Source of the DNA: an uncultured Prevotellaceae bacterium
Lineage (GTDB): Bacteria > Bacteroidota > Bacteroidia > Bacteroidales > Bacteroidaceae
Reading direction: 5' to 3'
Assembly: GCA_902800595.1 (NCBI GenBank)
Contig: CADCFA010000042.1
Span: 1-49,956, forward strand
DNA: 49,956 nt
The notes beneath the pieces were generated by a model. It had not been told where the DNA came from and searched no databases. It worked only from the letters and a program-made list of their open reading frames with translations. Position numbers and translations under genes: made by a program. Of the stretch, positions 25,167 to 34,205 are shown piece by piece. How positions within the stretch are numbered: the first letter of the stretch is position 1; the number at the start of each line of letters is the position of its first letter.

Positions 25167-27608
25167 TTAGAACGATTTGATAAGGTTCGTAACGGTTGCA
25201 ATCATGGTTACCATCGTAGCGAGTGAGGTACCGAGAGATGCAATCATGGCTATGTTCTGATTAGCCGAGCGCGTCTTGTTGGGCACGATGATCTCACAGC
25301 CGGGTTCCACCTTGCCCTTGCTGGCCTTTGAGACGAGGCCGTTCTGGTAGAGGATATATGCCTTGGAGCGCTTGGCGCCATTGCCATAGCCACCAGCCTT
25401 GTTGATATACCACTTATAGGGTTTGCCGTCCATATAAGCCACGGTGTTAGGATGCATCACGTTGCCATTGATCTTGACGGTACCGGAATACTCGGGCACC
25501 ACCAGACGGTCGCCTTCGCGCAGCACCACGTCATAGTCGCTGCCGGGATTTGCCAGCGCCTTGTCGAGTTCGATACCGACATAATAGACGGTATCCTGTC
25601 CCATCTTGTTGGCATCGAGACCAGAGCCGCCCTGTACCTGTGCCATCTTCAGCAGACGCTCCAGGCGGAACTTCTCATCCTCATTCAAGGGGCGCTCGAT
25701 ACGGGCACCACGGATATACGCCAGATCAGTGACACCGCCTGCCATCTTGATGGCATCGGTGAGGCGCAGGTTCTTCTTATTGAGGGCATAGGTGCCTTCA
25801 AAAAGCACCTCACCAGAGATCATGATGTTACGCTGGGGCACATAACCCGGACTGCGGCGCACCATCACCTCGTCGTAAGGCATCAGCGTGAAGCTGCGGT
25901 CGCCATCCACCAGGAGGCCGTCCTTCAGCGAGAAGGTGAAGGTCTGGGCTATCTCCTTGGTATAAGTGGTTGCCTTCGGGTCAACGATACGGCGAGAGAC
26001 ATCGACACGGGCGACAGAAGCGGCATCGCTCAGACCACCAGCCTGAATGATGAGGTCCTCGATGGTCTGGTTCTCTGCATACTCGTATGTACCAGGTACC
26101 ATCACCTCACCCAGAATGGCTACCGTGCGGGCGTTGGTCTTATCCTGACGCACAGCGATGGTGAGGACATCCTCATTCTCGAGCGGGATGTCAGCTACCC
26201 TGCCATCGAGGATACCTGCCAGATCGACTGACATGACCTTCCACGTGCGGTTGGGCTGCATGCGATGCAAGACAGCACGACCAGTGAAGGCTATCTCCGT
26301 GACGCCACCGGCGCTCTGCACCAGGGCACGAACGGTGGGGTTGCTGCCTAAGTCGTAGTCACCCGGGTGGAACACCGCACCAGAGACGGTCACCGTGTTC
26401 TCGAAACGGTCCAGGATGGAATCGACGGTCACGGAGTCGCCATCAGCCACCTTGAAGCTCGCCATCTCAAACTCGGGGACATTATGGGCTGAGTATCGCT
26501 CGCCAGCCACACGACTGACACGAACGGCCTTCTTATAGGCATTTGCCATAAAGCCACCCGCATATTTGATCAGGGTAGCCACACTCTCGTTCTTCTTCAT
26601 CTCATACGACATCGGGCGCTTCACATAACCGGCGATATCGACGATGCAGTCGAAGGGACCGACCATGATGACATCGTTGTCTGCCAGGCGCACATTGCCC
26701 GTGAGCTTACCGTTGAGGATATAATCATAGAGATCGACGGAGGTGACCTGACGACCGCCACGGAACACCTTGATATTACGCAACGTACCGATGCCGTTGA
26801 CACCACCTGCCATATAAAGGGCGTGGAACACGGTGGCAAAGGCACTGAGGGTATAGGTGCCGGGGGCGGCTACCTCACCCATGATGTTGACACTGATGGT
26901 ACGCGTCTGACCGACGGTAAGACGGATATCAGAACTCTTATAGCGGGTACCAAGCGTCTCCTTGATGCGAGCGTTGGCCTGCGCCACCGTCAGTCCGCCA
27001 ATATGAATGGGACCATAGCCCGTGACCTGGATGGTGCCGTCGGGCGACACCTGCAGCTGCTCTGACTTCTGAGAGGCACCATAGACATCGACGAACACTC
27101 TGTCGCCAGGGCCTACGACATAGCTCGTGGGGGTGGCGATGTTCATGTTCGGCTCGAACGAGAGCGACTTCTTGTTGAAGATGTCACGACCAAACACAGG
27201 TCTGCCATTATAGGTATTGTCAATCACGCCGCTTCGCTTTACCTTTTCACGTTCTATCTCAGTGGCAGAGGAGGCTTTCACCTGCTGCTTGAAAAGAGCG
27301 TTACCAGCTGTATCGGTCAGGATGGCGCCATTGTTGTCGCGCAGACGACTGTCCTGCACCAGCACATCGGAGGTGCCGCCTGACGAGCGCGAGGATACAC
27401 CGCCGTTGAGTGTTTCGTACTGTGAGCGTACGCGCTGCAACTGATCCATCGTCACACCTTTCTGCATCAGACGTGTGGCAATCTGAGACTGCGACGAGCC
27501 GGTCTTCAGCTCGCGCTGAAGTTCTTGCATCACCTGGGTATCACTCATCTGTGCTTGAGATGCGAGTGTCAAGCACAATAAAAACATCGTAAAAAGATAT
27601 TTTCTCAT
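25167..27608 (-). CDS. Wza-like polysaccharide export outer-membrane protein with SLBB domains
   Basis: 813 residues. A signal peptide MRKYLFTMFLLCLTLASQAQ is followed by a Gln- and Ser-rich linker. The polysaccharide-export domain starts near residue 160 (YVVGPGDRVFVDVYGASQKS) and is followed by a series of SLBB/beta-grasp repeats, each introduced by a pattern such as VNIMGEVAAPGTYTL, AILGEVMVPGTYEYAE, MISGEVLFEGTYALNK, VKINGNVMHPNTVAYM. A C-terminal hydrophobic segment (NIAMIASLGTSLATMVTMIA) may anchor it. It is roughly twice the size of E. coli Wza, the usual Bacteroidota form. First gene of the operon, with a consensus promoter about 60 bp upstream. Confidence 0.92.
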   Translation of the reverse strand: MRKYLFTMFLLCLTLASQAQMSDTQVMQELQRELKTGSSQSQIATRLMQKGVTMDQLQRVRSQYETLNGGVSSRSSGGTSDVLVQDSRLRDNNGAILTDTAGNALFKQQVKASSATEIEREKVKRSGVIDNTYNGRPVFGRDIFNKKSLSFEPNMNIATPTSYVVGPGDRVFVDVYGASQKSEQLQVSPDGTIQVTGYGPIHIGGLTVAQANARIKETLGTRYKSSDIRLTVGQTRTISVNIMGEVAAPGTYTLSAFATVFHALYMAGGVNGIGTLRNIKVFRGGRQVTSVDLYDYILNGKLTGNVRLADNDVIMVGPFDCIVDIAGYVKRPMSYEMKKNESVATLIKYAGGFMANAYKKAVRVSRVAGERYSAHNVPEFEMASFKVADGDSVTVDSILDRFENTVTVSGAVFHPGDYDLGSNPTVRALVQSAGGVTEIAFTGRAVLHRMQPNRTWKVMSVDLAGILDGRVADIPLENEDVLTIAVRQDKTNARTVAILGEVMVPGTYEYAENQTIEDLIIQAGGLSDAASVARVDVSRRIVDPKATTYTKEIAQTFTFSLKDGLLVDGDRSFTLMPYDEVMVRRSPGYVPQRNIMISGEVLFEGTYALNKKNLRLTDAIKMAGGVTDLAYIRGARIERPLNEDEKFRLERLLKMAQVQGGSGLDANKMGQDTVYYVGIELDKALANPGSDYDVVLREGDRLVVPEYSGTVKINGNVMHPNTVAYMDGKPYKWYINKAGGYGNGAKRSKAYILYQNGLVSKASKGKVEPGCEIIVPNKTRSANQNIAMIASLGTSLATMVTMIATVTNLIKSF

Positions 27609-27663
27609 TATAAAATAGCTATTTTCCTAAAATTCTTTTTTCTTGTCGCCAAGATTTTGCGTG

Positions 27664-27694
27664 CAAAGGTAAAGTAATTATTTGAATTTACCAA
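27664..27694 (-). promoter_or_regulatory. Bacteroidota-type promoter of the wza-like operon
   Basis: On the minus strand TTG (27694-27692), 20 nt, then TACCTTTG (27671-27664). This matches the TTG / TAnnTTTG consensus of the Bacteroidota primary sigma factor and gives a leader of about 50 nt. Confidence 0.8.
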
Positions 27695-27739
27695 ATTATT
27701 ATTTGATAAATCATTAATTTGATAATATTTTATATAAAT

Positions 27740-28320
27740 GGTTGTTCTTTTTCTTTCTGACGCAAGTTGTTCATTTTCTTTCTGTCACCAGAAAGAAAAC
27801 CGAACCAAAAGAAAGAGTGCGAAAACGTCCTGAGCTCGGAGGCCGGATGTCCGATTATCGTAATCATTCGATGAACTCGCTTCGCTCAAACAGCATCTCA
27901 TGTCGATTTGCTTGTCTCGCTTACGCGACACAAGAATCGAAGAAGATTCCGATAATAGTACATCCTCTAAAGACCTCCTCGTGCGGAATGTTTTCGAGAA
28001 TTTATTCGAGGAAACATGAAGCCAAGAATGTTTTCGAGGAGTTCCGCGACGACAAGCGTTTAGCGTAGTCGGCGTCAAAAAAACATGGCGAACCCTGAGC
28101 GTAAGCGAAGGGCAAAGGCTCGAGAGCCATACCAAGACTTTGATGGAGAGAGCCAGCTCTCGGAATCAACTAAGCCCCTTGCCAAAGATTGGCGAGGGGT
28201 TTGGGGAGTGGTCTGAAGCCCCTTCTTATGAAGAAGGGGTTGGGGTTGATGGAGGTCCGCAGGGCAGCGCCCTGCAAAAAAAGGTACGCTAGGGTATTAC
28301 CCTGCAAAAACATTACCTTA
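27740..28320. repeat. Gene-less repeat-rich spacer
   Basis: No convincing gene. The stretch 27757-27815 (TTCATTTTCTTTCTGTCACC, AGAAAGAAAAC) resembles non-coding repeats common in Bacteroidota. Two hairpins follow: 28175-28199 (CCCCTTGCCA / TGGCGAGGGG) and 28219-28239 (CCCCTTCTT ATG AAGAAGGGG). Two short ORFs here are unsupported in either strand. Confidence 0.6.
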
Positions 28321-28351
28321 CATGATATGTAAGAGATTGCAATCTAAGGAG

Positions 28352-29467
28352 TTAGATTGTAATCTCCGCGGAGCCGAGGCATTTGTGATGATCAGAATCA
28401 TAAATCACACAAAACTGCCCTGGGGCGACACCATGGATGGGGGTGTCAGAATGGATGACAAAGGTGTCGGGAGCGGTCTGCTCCAGGGTGCCGGGGAGAT
28501 ACTCGGGGGTATGGCGGATCTTGAAGGTAACAGGGAGACAGGGATTCAAGGAATCCGGGAGACTCGTACCCCCTTGAGGGGGCTGGGGGGTGAGCCAGTG
28601 CATGTCATGGATGGGGAAATCCGACTTATAGGCAGACGCCGGATTATAGCCATGCGAGACAAAAAGGATGTTATTGGGGACATCCTTTTTGACGACAAAC
28701 CAGGGGCCACCGGAGAAGCCCATGCCTTTGCGCTGGCCGATGGTATGGAACCAGAGTCCGCGATGCTCACCAATGCGGCGACCGGTCTCCAGTTCGATGA
28801 CATCACCCGGCTGTTCGCCGAGGTAACGGCGGATATAGTCGTTGTAGTTGATCTTCCCTAAGAAGCAGATGCCCTGCGAGTCCTTGCGCCTGGCATTCAC
28901 GAGATGCTCCCGCTCCGCAATCTGCCGCACCTCGTCCTTGACGTAATGACCGATGGGGAAGAGCGCCTTCCGCAACTGCCAGTCGTAGATCTGCGCGAGG
29001 AAGTCGGTCTGGTCCTTCACGGGGTCAGGACTGGTGACGAGCCACTTCCAGCCGTCCTCATCGACCTCTGTCTGGGCATAATGACCTGTGGCAATGAGGT
29101 CGTAGTCATGACCGCGCTTCTCATCGAAGGCACCGAACTTGATGAGGCGGTTGCACATCACATCGGGGTTGGGCGTAAAGCCCGCACGCACCTTCTCCAT
29201 GGTGTAACGGGTGACCTGATCCCAGTACTCCCGGTGACAATCGACCACCTCCAGCCGACAGCCATACTTATGCGCCACAGCCGTCGCCATCTCGAGATCC
29301 TCCTCCGAGGAGCAGTCCCACTCCTTATCGTCCTCAGGACCTATCTTGATATAAAAACAGTCGGGGTGAAGTCCGAGTCTGGCGAACTCGTACACCACCA
29401 CACTGCTATCGACACCGCCTGAGAGCAGGACGGCAATACGTTTAGAATCTAAATCCGAGCGCTGCAT
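28352..29467 (-). CDS. mnmA: tRNA-specific 2-thiouridylase MnmA
   Basis: 371 residues from ATG 29467 ([20 protein letters not shown]), the usual length; the frame is open for 25 more codons upstream but those lie in the preceding gene. MnmA thiolates U34 of tRNA Lys, Glu and Gln. Seen are the PP-loop SGGVDSS at the N-terminus, NPDVMCNRLIKF with the first catalytic Cys, a GHYAQ motif, DSQGICFLG with the second Cys, and the C-terminal beta-barrel domain. It overlaps the DUF4421 gene by 26 bp. An inverted repeat GATTGCAATCTAA / TTAGATTGTAATC (28335-28364) spans its stop codon. It may be a weak terminator, but it lacks a T tract. Confidence 0.95.
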   Translation of the reverse strand: MQRSDLDSKRIAVLLSGGVDSSVVVYEFARLGLHPDCFYIKIGPEDDKEWDCSSEEDLEMATAVAHKYGCRLEVVDCHREYWDQVTRYTMEKVRAGFTPNPDVMCNRLIKFGAFDEKRGHDYDLIATGHYAQTEVDEDGWKWLVTSPDPVKDQTDFLAQIYDWQLRKALFPIGHYVKDEVRQIAEREHLVNARRKDSQGICFLGKINYNDYIRRYLGEQPGDVIELETGRRIGEHRGLWFHTIGQRKGMGFSGGPWFVVKKDVPNNILFVSHGYNPASAYKSDFPIHDMHWLTPQPPQGGTSLPDSLNPCLPVTFKIRHTPEYLPGTLEQTAPDTFVIHSDTPIHGVAPGQFCVIYDSDHHKCLGSAEITI

Positions 29468-30461
29468 ACACTTTCCAGTCATAAAGATGGCCCCACACGT
29501 CGTCGGTGCCAAAGTTGAAACGGTTGAAATGGCCATAGACACGCAGATAGAAGCGCTGCCAGTTATAGACCACCGCCAGACGGGCGTTGAAGTTCCACGT
29601 CACCTTGTTAGGGGTGACATATTCGTCTTCCGGTGCCGCCGTCGTGCTGTCATCATAATAGAGGGAGGTGCGGTTATACAGGGTGATCATGGGCATGGCG
29701 AGGATGCTAAAGAGCCAGCCGTGCGCGGGTACCCAGTTGTAGTCATAGCCCGCCCCCACACTCGCCTGGGTGAACTTCACCTTACTAATGCCCCGCATGA
29801 AATAAACCCAGTCCCAGTTGGGGTCGGCACTGTAGTTCACACTGCTGTGATGATACATGGCGCCCACCATCGGCGTTCCCGCGGAGAGACGCTGGATCAG
29901 GGACTGATCATAGGCGGCGGCATAAGAGAAGCGCTTGCTGTTGAAGAGGTAGTAACCGTCGAGGAAGAGTGAGCGCACCTTGATGGGGTCTGCTGTCGCG
30001 GAAAGGAACTCCGGCATGTTGCTGTGATAGGAACGGATGCGGAAGTTGGCACCATAGCTGCGCCCCGAGGCACTCAGGGAGAAGGTGGTTCCATCGCCGC
30101 CTGTCAACTCTTTTGACCATCCGAAACCATAGCCACGATAACCTACCCAGGCACCTAACGACATGGAGAAGCCGTTGCTCGACGAAGAGCTGACACCTGC
30201 ATGCGTGCCGTCTAAAAAGTCGAAGTCAGTGTGCATCTTCACTGTTGTCTCATTGGCATCGGTGCGCAGCTCTACCGCCCAAGGGCGCTCCGGCCGCTCG
30301 ACATACACGAGGTCCATATGCTTTACCGTAGAAGAGTCGATATAGGTCTCCACCTTATCCAGCCCCTTCTTCAGCGTGGACTGCAGCTTAGGCAGCGGCT
30401 CCTGCGCAGACAGCACAGCTGCCTGCAACACCATCAAGCCTATGATTACAACCCTTTTCAT
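29442..30461 (-). CDS. DUF4421-type outer-membrane beta-barrel protein
   Basis: 339 residues. A signal peptide ([20 protein letters not shown]) is followed by alternating amphipathic strands rich in Tyr, Trp and Gly and a C-terminal aromatic residue (YAALGFRF), the marks of an outer-membrane beta-barrel. The sequence [16 protein letters not shown] and the [13 protein letters not shown] motif fit DUF4421, a Bacteroidota family of unknown function. It lies between rsgA (4-bp overlap, ATGA) and mnmA. Confidence 0.8.
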   Translation of the reverse strand: MKRVVIIGLMVLQAAVLSAQEPLPKLQSTLKKGLDKVETYIDSSTVKHMDLVYVERPERPWAVELRTDANETTVKMHTDFDFLDGTHAGVSSSSSNGFSMSLGAWVGYRGYGFGWSKELTGGDGTTFSLSASGRSYGANFRIRSYHSNMPEFLSATADPIKVRSLFLDGYYLFNSKRFSYAAAYDQSLIQRLSAGTPMVGAMYHHSSVNYSADPNWDWVYFMRGISKVKFTQASVGAGYDYNWVPAHGWLFSILAMPMITLYNRTSLYYDDSTTAAPEDEYVTPNKVTWNFNARLAVVYNWQRFYLRVYGHFNRFNFGTDDVWGHLYDWKVYAALGFRF

Positions 30462-31369
30462 TTTTCTCTGTATTTGCCTTCTTCCTTGTCTTCCATCATG
30501 GAGAGATACGACTGATAACGGCTCTGGGCGATATAGTGGTCCTCGAGTGCCTTGAGCACCGCACAGCCCGGTTCGTGGGTATGGGTGCAGTTAGAGAAAC
30601 GGCAGTCCTTGGAGAAGCGGAAGATCTCGGGGAAGTAGCCGGTGAGCTCCTCAGGCTCGATGTCGAAGGTGCCGAAGCCCTTGATGCCCGGCGTGTCGAT
30701 AAGCCAGCCGCCACCCATGGGGATCATCTCCGAGAAGGTGGTGGTGTGCTGTCCGAGGTTATGGGCATCGGAGATCTCTGCGGTGCGCAGGTTGGCATCG
30801 GGCACCAGCTGATTGATGAGGGTGGACTTACCCACCCCACTGTTGCCGCTGAGCAGGGTGATCCTGCCTTCGAGCAAGGGGCGCAGCGCCTCTATGCCTT
30901 CGCCTGTAGAAGCAGATATCTGACGGCAGGTGTAACCGACGGTCTCGTAGAGCTGCACCATCATCTGCTGGTACCGGCGCTCGTCGGCATCGAGCAGGTC
31001 GGTCTTGTTGAAGACGAGGACCACGGGCACCCGATAAGCCTCTGCAGACGCCAGGAAGCGGTCGATGAAGGTGGTGGAGGTCTGGGGGTAGTTGACGGTG
31101 ACCACCAGGAACGCCTGATCGACATTCGCCGCGAGGATATGACTCTGCTTGGAGAGGTTCTGCGACTTGCGGATGATGTAGTTACGCCGGTCTTCGATCT
31201 CGATGATGAATCCCTCGGAGACGACCACCCTGTCGCCGACGGCGACGGGGTTGGTGGAGCGGATACCCTTCAGCCGGAAGTTACCTTTGATCTTACAATC
31301 AATCAGCTGGCCATCGTCGGTAAGAACGGTGTACCAGCTGCCTGTATTCCTAATGACCAGTCCTTTCAA
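30458..31369 (-). CDS. rsgA: Ribosome small subunit-dependent GTPase RsgA
   Basis: 303 residues. It has the circularly permuted GTPase order: an N-terminal OB domain ([20 protein letters not shown]), then NKTDL (G4), the P-loop [14 protein letters not shown] (G1), DTPG (G3, DTPGIKGFG), and a C-terminal zinc-binding knuckle with the CxxxxCxH pattern ([16 protein letters not shown]). RsgA helps late 30S maturation. It begins 14 bp after frr and overlaps the DUF4421 gene, so it is in that operon. Confidence 0.97.
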   Translation of the reverse strand: MKGLVIRNTGSWYTVLTDDGQLIDCKIKGNFRLKGIRSTNPVAVGDRVVVSEGFIIEIEDRRNYIIRKSQNLSKQSHILAANVDQAFLVVTVNYPQTSTTFIDRFLASAEAYRVPVVLVFNKTDLLDADERRYQQMMVQLYETVGYTCRQISASTGEGIEALRPLLEGRITLLSGNSGVGKSTLINQLVPDANLRTAEISDAHNLGQHTTTFSEMIPMGGGWLIDTPGIKGFGTFDIEPEELTGYFPEIFRFSKDCRFSNCTHTHEPGCAVLKALEDHYIAQSRYQSYLSMMEDKEEGKYREK

Positions 31370-31383
31370 TGGGCAACCATCTT

Positions 31384-31944
31384 TTAGACCGTCATGATCT
31401 CCTTGTTCTTAGCTGCCATCAAGTCGTCGAGCTTCTTGATGTACTTGTCATGCAGTTTCTGGAGCTCCAGCTCGGCATCCTTCTCGTTATCCTCAGAGAG
31501 GCCGTCCTTGATCGCCTTCTTCAGCTTATCCTTGATGTCGGCACGCACGTTGCGCACCTCCACCTTGGCCTTCTCGCAGATCTTATTACACTGTTTCACC
31601 AGGTCCTTACGGCGCTCCTCCGTGGGCACGGGGATGTTCAGACGGATCACCTCACCATTATTCTCCGGCGTGATGCCTACATCGGAATCCATGATTGCCT
31701 TCTCAATGTTACGGATCTCCTTACGGTCCCAAGGCTTGATGGCGATGGTACGGGGATCGGGCACACTGACGTTAGCCACCTGGTTCAGAGGCACCTTACT
31801 GCCATACACTTCAACACGGACGCCATCGAGGATGGCGACATTGGCGCGACCGGCACGGACACGGTTCAGCTCCTCTTCGAGGAACATCGCAGCCATCTCC
31901 ATGCGCTCTTCGCTTTTCTTCAAAGTTTCTTTTACATCTAGCAT
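31384..31944 (-). CDS. frr: Ribosome recycling factor
   Basis: 186 residues, the standard RRF length. The three-helix bundle and the [20 protein letters not shown] segment with [18 protein letters not shown] are diagnostic. It works with EF-G to split the post-termination ribosome. First gene of the frr-rsgA-DUF4421-mnmA operon, with a consensus promoter about 30 bp upstream. Confidence 0.98.
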   Translation of the reverse strand: MLDVKETLKKSEERMEMAAMFLEEELNRVRAGRANVAILDGVRVEVYGSKVPLNQVANVSVPDPRTIAIKPWDRKEIRNIEKAIMDSDVGITPENNGEVIRLNIPVPTEERRKDLVKQCNKICEKAKVEVRNVRADIKDKLKKAIKDGLSEDNEKDAELELQKLHDKYIKKLDDLMAAKNKEIMTV

Positions 31945-31976
31945 AATCTTATCTAAGTTTTAGCTTTTTCTGATGA

Positions 31977-32007
31977 CAAAAGTAGCGTTTTTCTGTCAAT
32001 CCGCCAA
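31977..32007 (-). promoter_or_regulatory. Promoter of the frr operon
   Basis: On the minus strand TTG (32007-32005), 20 nt, TACTTTTG (31984-31977), matching TTG / TAnnTTTG. The kinase-cluster promoter is divergent, with about 20 bp between the two elements. Confidence 0.8.
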
Positions 32008-32025
32008 ATATTTTGCCATTTTTCT

Positions 32026-32055
32026 TTGTTGTTTCGCAAAAAATGAGTAATTTCG
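32026..32055 (+). promoter_or_regulatory. Promoter of the sensor-kinase cluster
   Basis: TTG (32026-32028), 19 nt, TAATTTCG (32048-32055), one mismatch to TAnnTTTG. It lies inside the longer open frame (TTG at 32013), which supports the ATG at 32076 as the true start, after a leader of only about 15 nt. Confidence 0.65.
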
Positions 32056-32075
32056 CCACCAAAACCCACCAATTT

Positions 32076-34196
32076 ATGACCAGAACTATCAGACTTAGAA
32101 TTACCACGACACTGGTGCTGGTGCTCTTCTCTGTGATGGCTGACGCCCAGACAGAGAGCTGGAAAGCCGTTGCCGATGCTCATCACCTGGCAGCTTACCT
32201 GGTGGCAGCCCTGCAGATTGGTGTGTTCGTGATGATCTTCTCCAACCGTCTCTATTACTTCAAAGAACAGGAGGTAAACAACCGTGCCAAGCAGTTGAAC
32301 ACTCATCTGGCTCTGGTGCTGAACGCCAACAAGACGCAGATATGGACCTACGACAAGAAGAATATCTTTACGATGCTCTCCGGCGAGACCGTTTCCAAAA
32401 CAAACTTTATGCCCATCGACTTCTCGCAGTTCTATGACCACGAGGACTTCGAGGTGCTGCGCGGGTGCCTGAACGACGTGATGCAGAAGAACAGCCTCAC
32501 GGAGAAGCTGCTGGTGAAGGGCCACAACGGCGAGAAGATCTACGAGATCAGCATCTCCGTGCTGAAGCGCGACCAGCACTACCTGCCGGAGATGCTGCTC
32601 GGCATCCAGCGCGACATCACGGAGAGCAAGCGCAGAGACGAGAAGACACAGAACCTGTCGATGCAGTACCAGACCGTCTTCAACTCGTCGCTCGTGGATA
32701 TGATCTACTACGGTGCCGACGGCAGGCTGCTGGACCTGAACGAGAAAGCCTGCGAGACTTTCATGATTGAGGACCGTAATCGCTTCCTGAAGCGCCATAT
32801 CCACTTCAACGACATCCCCTCTTATCGCTATATCGACATCAATGACCTGTACGACAATGTGCGCCTGTCGTCGATCACCGACATCGATGAGGTGAAGAGG
32901 AAGGACGAGCGCATCCCCGACATGAAGCTCAGCGGCAAGTGCTACTACGAAGCCATCCTCAGTCCGGTGCGCGACGAGAAAGGCAACCTGCTCGGCGTGA
33001 TGGCTGCCGGCCGTAACATCACGGAGATGGTGGAGTCGCACCACAAACAGGAAGAGGAGGCACAGCTGCTGCTGCGGACCAACAAACAGATTCAGGCTTA
33101 TATCCGCAATATCAACTACACGCTGCGCACCAGCGGTGTCAGAATGATCACCTATCACCCGAGGCGTCATGAGCTGTGCATCTACAGCGACCTGAACAAG
33201 ATCCAGTACAGGCTCCAGCAGATCCGCTGCGCATCACTCATCCACCCCTCAGACCAAAGCAGGGCCAGAGGACTGATGCTGAGGATGGACCGCGGTAAGG
33301 CCGGCAACATCTCGGAGGTGCTGCGCACCGTGTTCCACGACAATCAGGGCAGAGACGTGTACCTGCACTTCAACCTCTTCCCCCAGACCGACAAGGACGG
33401 TAACGTCAGTCACTATTTCGGCATGTTCCGCAACGAGACGGAGATGAAATATACCGAGATGCGCCTGATCGAAGAGACGAAGAAGGCACAGGAGACAGAG
33501 GAGCTGAAGAACACCTTCCTCCTGAACATGAGCTACGAGATCCGCACGCCGCTGAATGCCGTGCTAGGATTCGCAGAGCTCTTCAACGCGCCTCACGACA
33601 TGGAAGACGAGCCTGTGTTCGCTGAAGAGATCAAGCGTAACACCGACGACCTGCTGAAGCTGGTGAATGACATCCTCTTCATGTCGCGTCTCGATGCGAA
33701 GATGGTGGAGTTTACCAAGGAAGAGACCGACTTTGCCACCCTCTTCGACGGCTGGTGCTATATCGGGTGGAGCGCACGGGAGTCGAATGCCAAGCCCATC
33801 GTGGAGAATCCGTACGAGCATCTGGTGGTGAAGATAGACCAGCAGCATCTCGGAGAGGTGATCCAGAAGATCTGCACCTACTCTTCCTACTACACCCAGG
33901 AAGGATTTATGCGGGCGAAATATGAATACCACCACGGTGAACTGAACATCGTGATAGAAGACAGTGGCGTGGGCATCAGCAAGGACGTGCTCCCGCATAT
34001 GTTTGAGCGTTTTGTCAAAGACGACCAGAACAAGATCAACGGTACCGGTCTTGACATGGCCATCGTGAAGGAAATGATAGAGCAGATGGGTGGACAGATA
34101 GAGCTGCAGTCAGAGCAGGGCAAGGGCACCACCTGTTATATCGTCCTGCCTTGTGAGATGGTGAGCAGAGAAAAGAAAACTGAGATGATTAACTAA
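32076..34196 (+). CDS. PAS sensor-kinase-like protein lacking the phosphoacceptor His
   Basis: 706 residues from the ATG at 32076 (MTRTIRLRITTTLVLVLFSV, a signal or membrane segment). A short exported stretch is followed by a membrane segment (AALQIGVFVMIFSN), two or more PAS-like domains (NRAKQLNTHLALVLNANKTQ; YQTVFNSSLVDMIYYGADGR) and HisKA-HATPase. The HisKA box is NMSYEIRTPLN, so Tyr487 replaces the His. The N box reads ICTYSSYYTQ, without the conserved Asn, and the G2 box GTGLDMA departs from GTGLGL. It therefore cannot work as a normal histidine kinase. It is followed within 10 bp by an apparently canonical kinase, suggesting a scaffold or allosteric partner role. Confidence 0.85.
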   Translation: MTRTIRLRITTTLVLVLFSVMADAQTESWKAVADAHHLAAYLVAALQIGVFVMIFSNRLYYFKEQEVNNRAKQLNTHLALVLNANKTQIWTYDKKNIFTMLSGETVSKTNFMPIDFSQFYDHEDFEVLRGCLNDVMQKNSLTEKLLVKGHNGEKIYEISISVLKRDQHYLPEMLLGIQRDITESKRRDEKTQNLSMQYQTVFNSSLVDMIYYGADGRLLDLNEKACETFMIEDRNRFLKRHIHFNDIPSYRYIDINDLYDNVRLSSITDIDEVKRKDERIPDMKLSGKCYYEAILSPVRDEKGNLLGVMAAGRNITEMVESHHKQEEEAQLLLRTNKQIQAYIRNINYTLRTSGVRMITYHPRRHELCIYSDLNKIQYRLQQIRCASLIHPSDQSRARGLMLRMDRGKAGNISEVLRTVFHDNQGRDVYLHFNLFPQTDKDGNVSHYFGMFRNETEMKYTEMRLIEETKKAQETEELKNTFLLNMSYEIRTPLNAVLGFAELFNAPHDMEDEPVFAEEIKRNTDDLLKLVNDILFMSRLDAKMVEFTKEETDFATLFDGWCYIGWSARESNAKPIVENPYEHLVVKIDQQHLGEVIQKICTYSSYYTQEGFMRAKYEYHHGELNIVIEDSGVGISKDVLPHMFERFVKDDQNKINGTGLDMAIVKEMIEQMGGQIELQSEQGKGTTCYIVLPCEMVSREKKTEMIN

Positions 34197-34205
34197 AGAA
34201 GCCAC

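Noticed and set aside
27742-28068. ORFs on both strands in the spacer 27.7-28.1 kb as genes.
   Set aside because: Low-complexity, repeat-like sequence; no domain, and similar sequences are common in non-coding Bacteroidota DNA.
28335-28364. Inverted repeat spanning the mnmA stop as a firm terminator.
   Set aside because: No T tract follows and it overlaps the coding end.
31953-33170. 405-codon minus-strand ORF opposite the first kinase gene, and similar long antisense ORFs at 34932-36149, 36089-37018 and 39026-40024.
   Set aside because: They are frame shadows in GC-rich coding DNA; the plus-strand kinases have clear domains.
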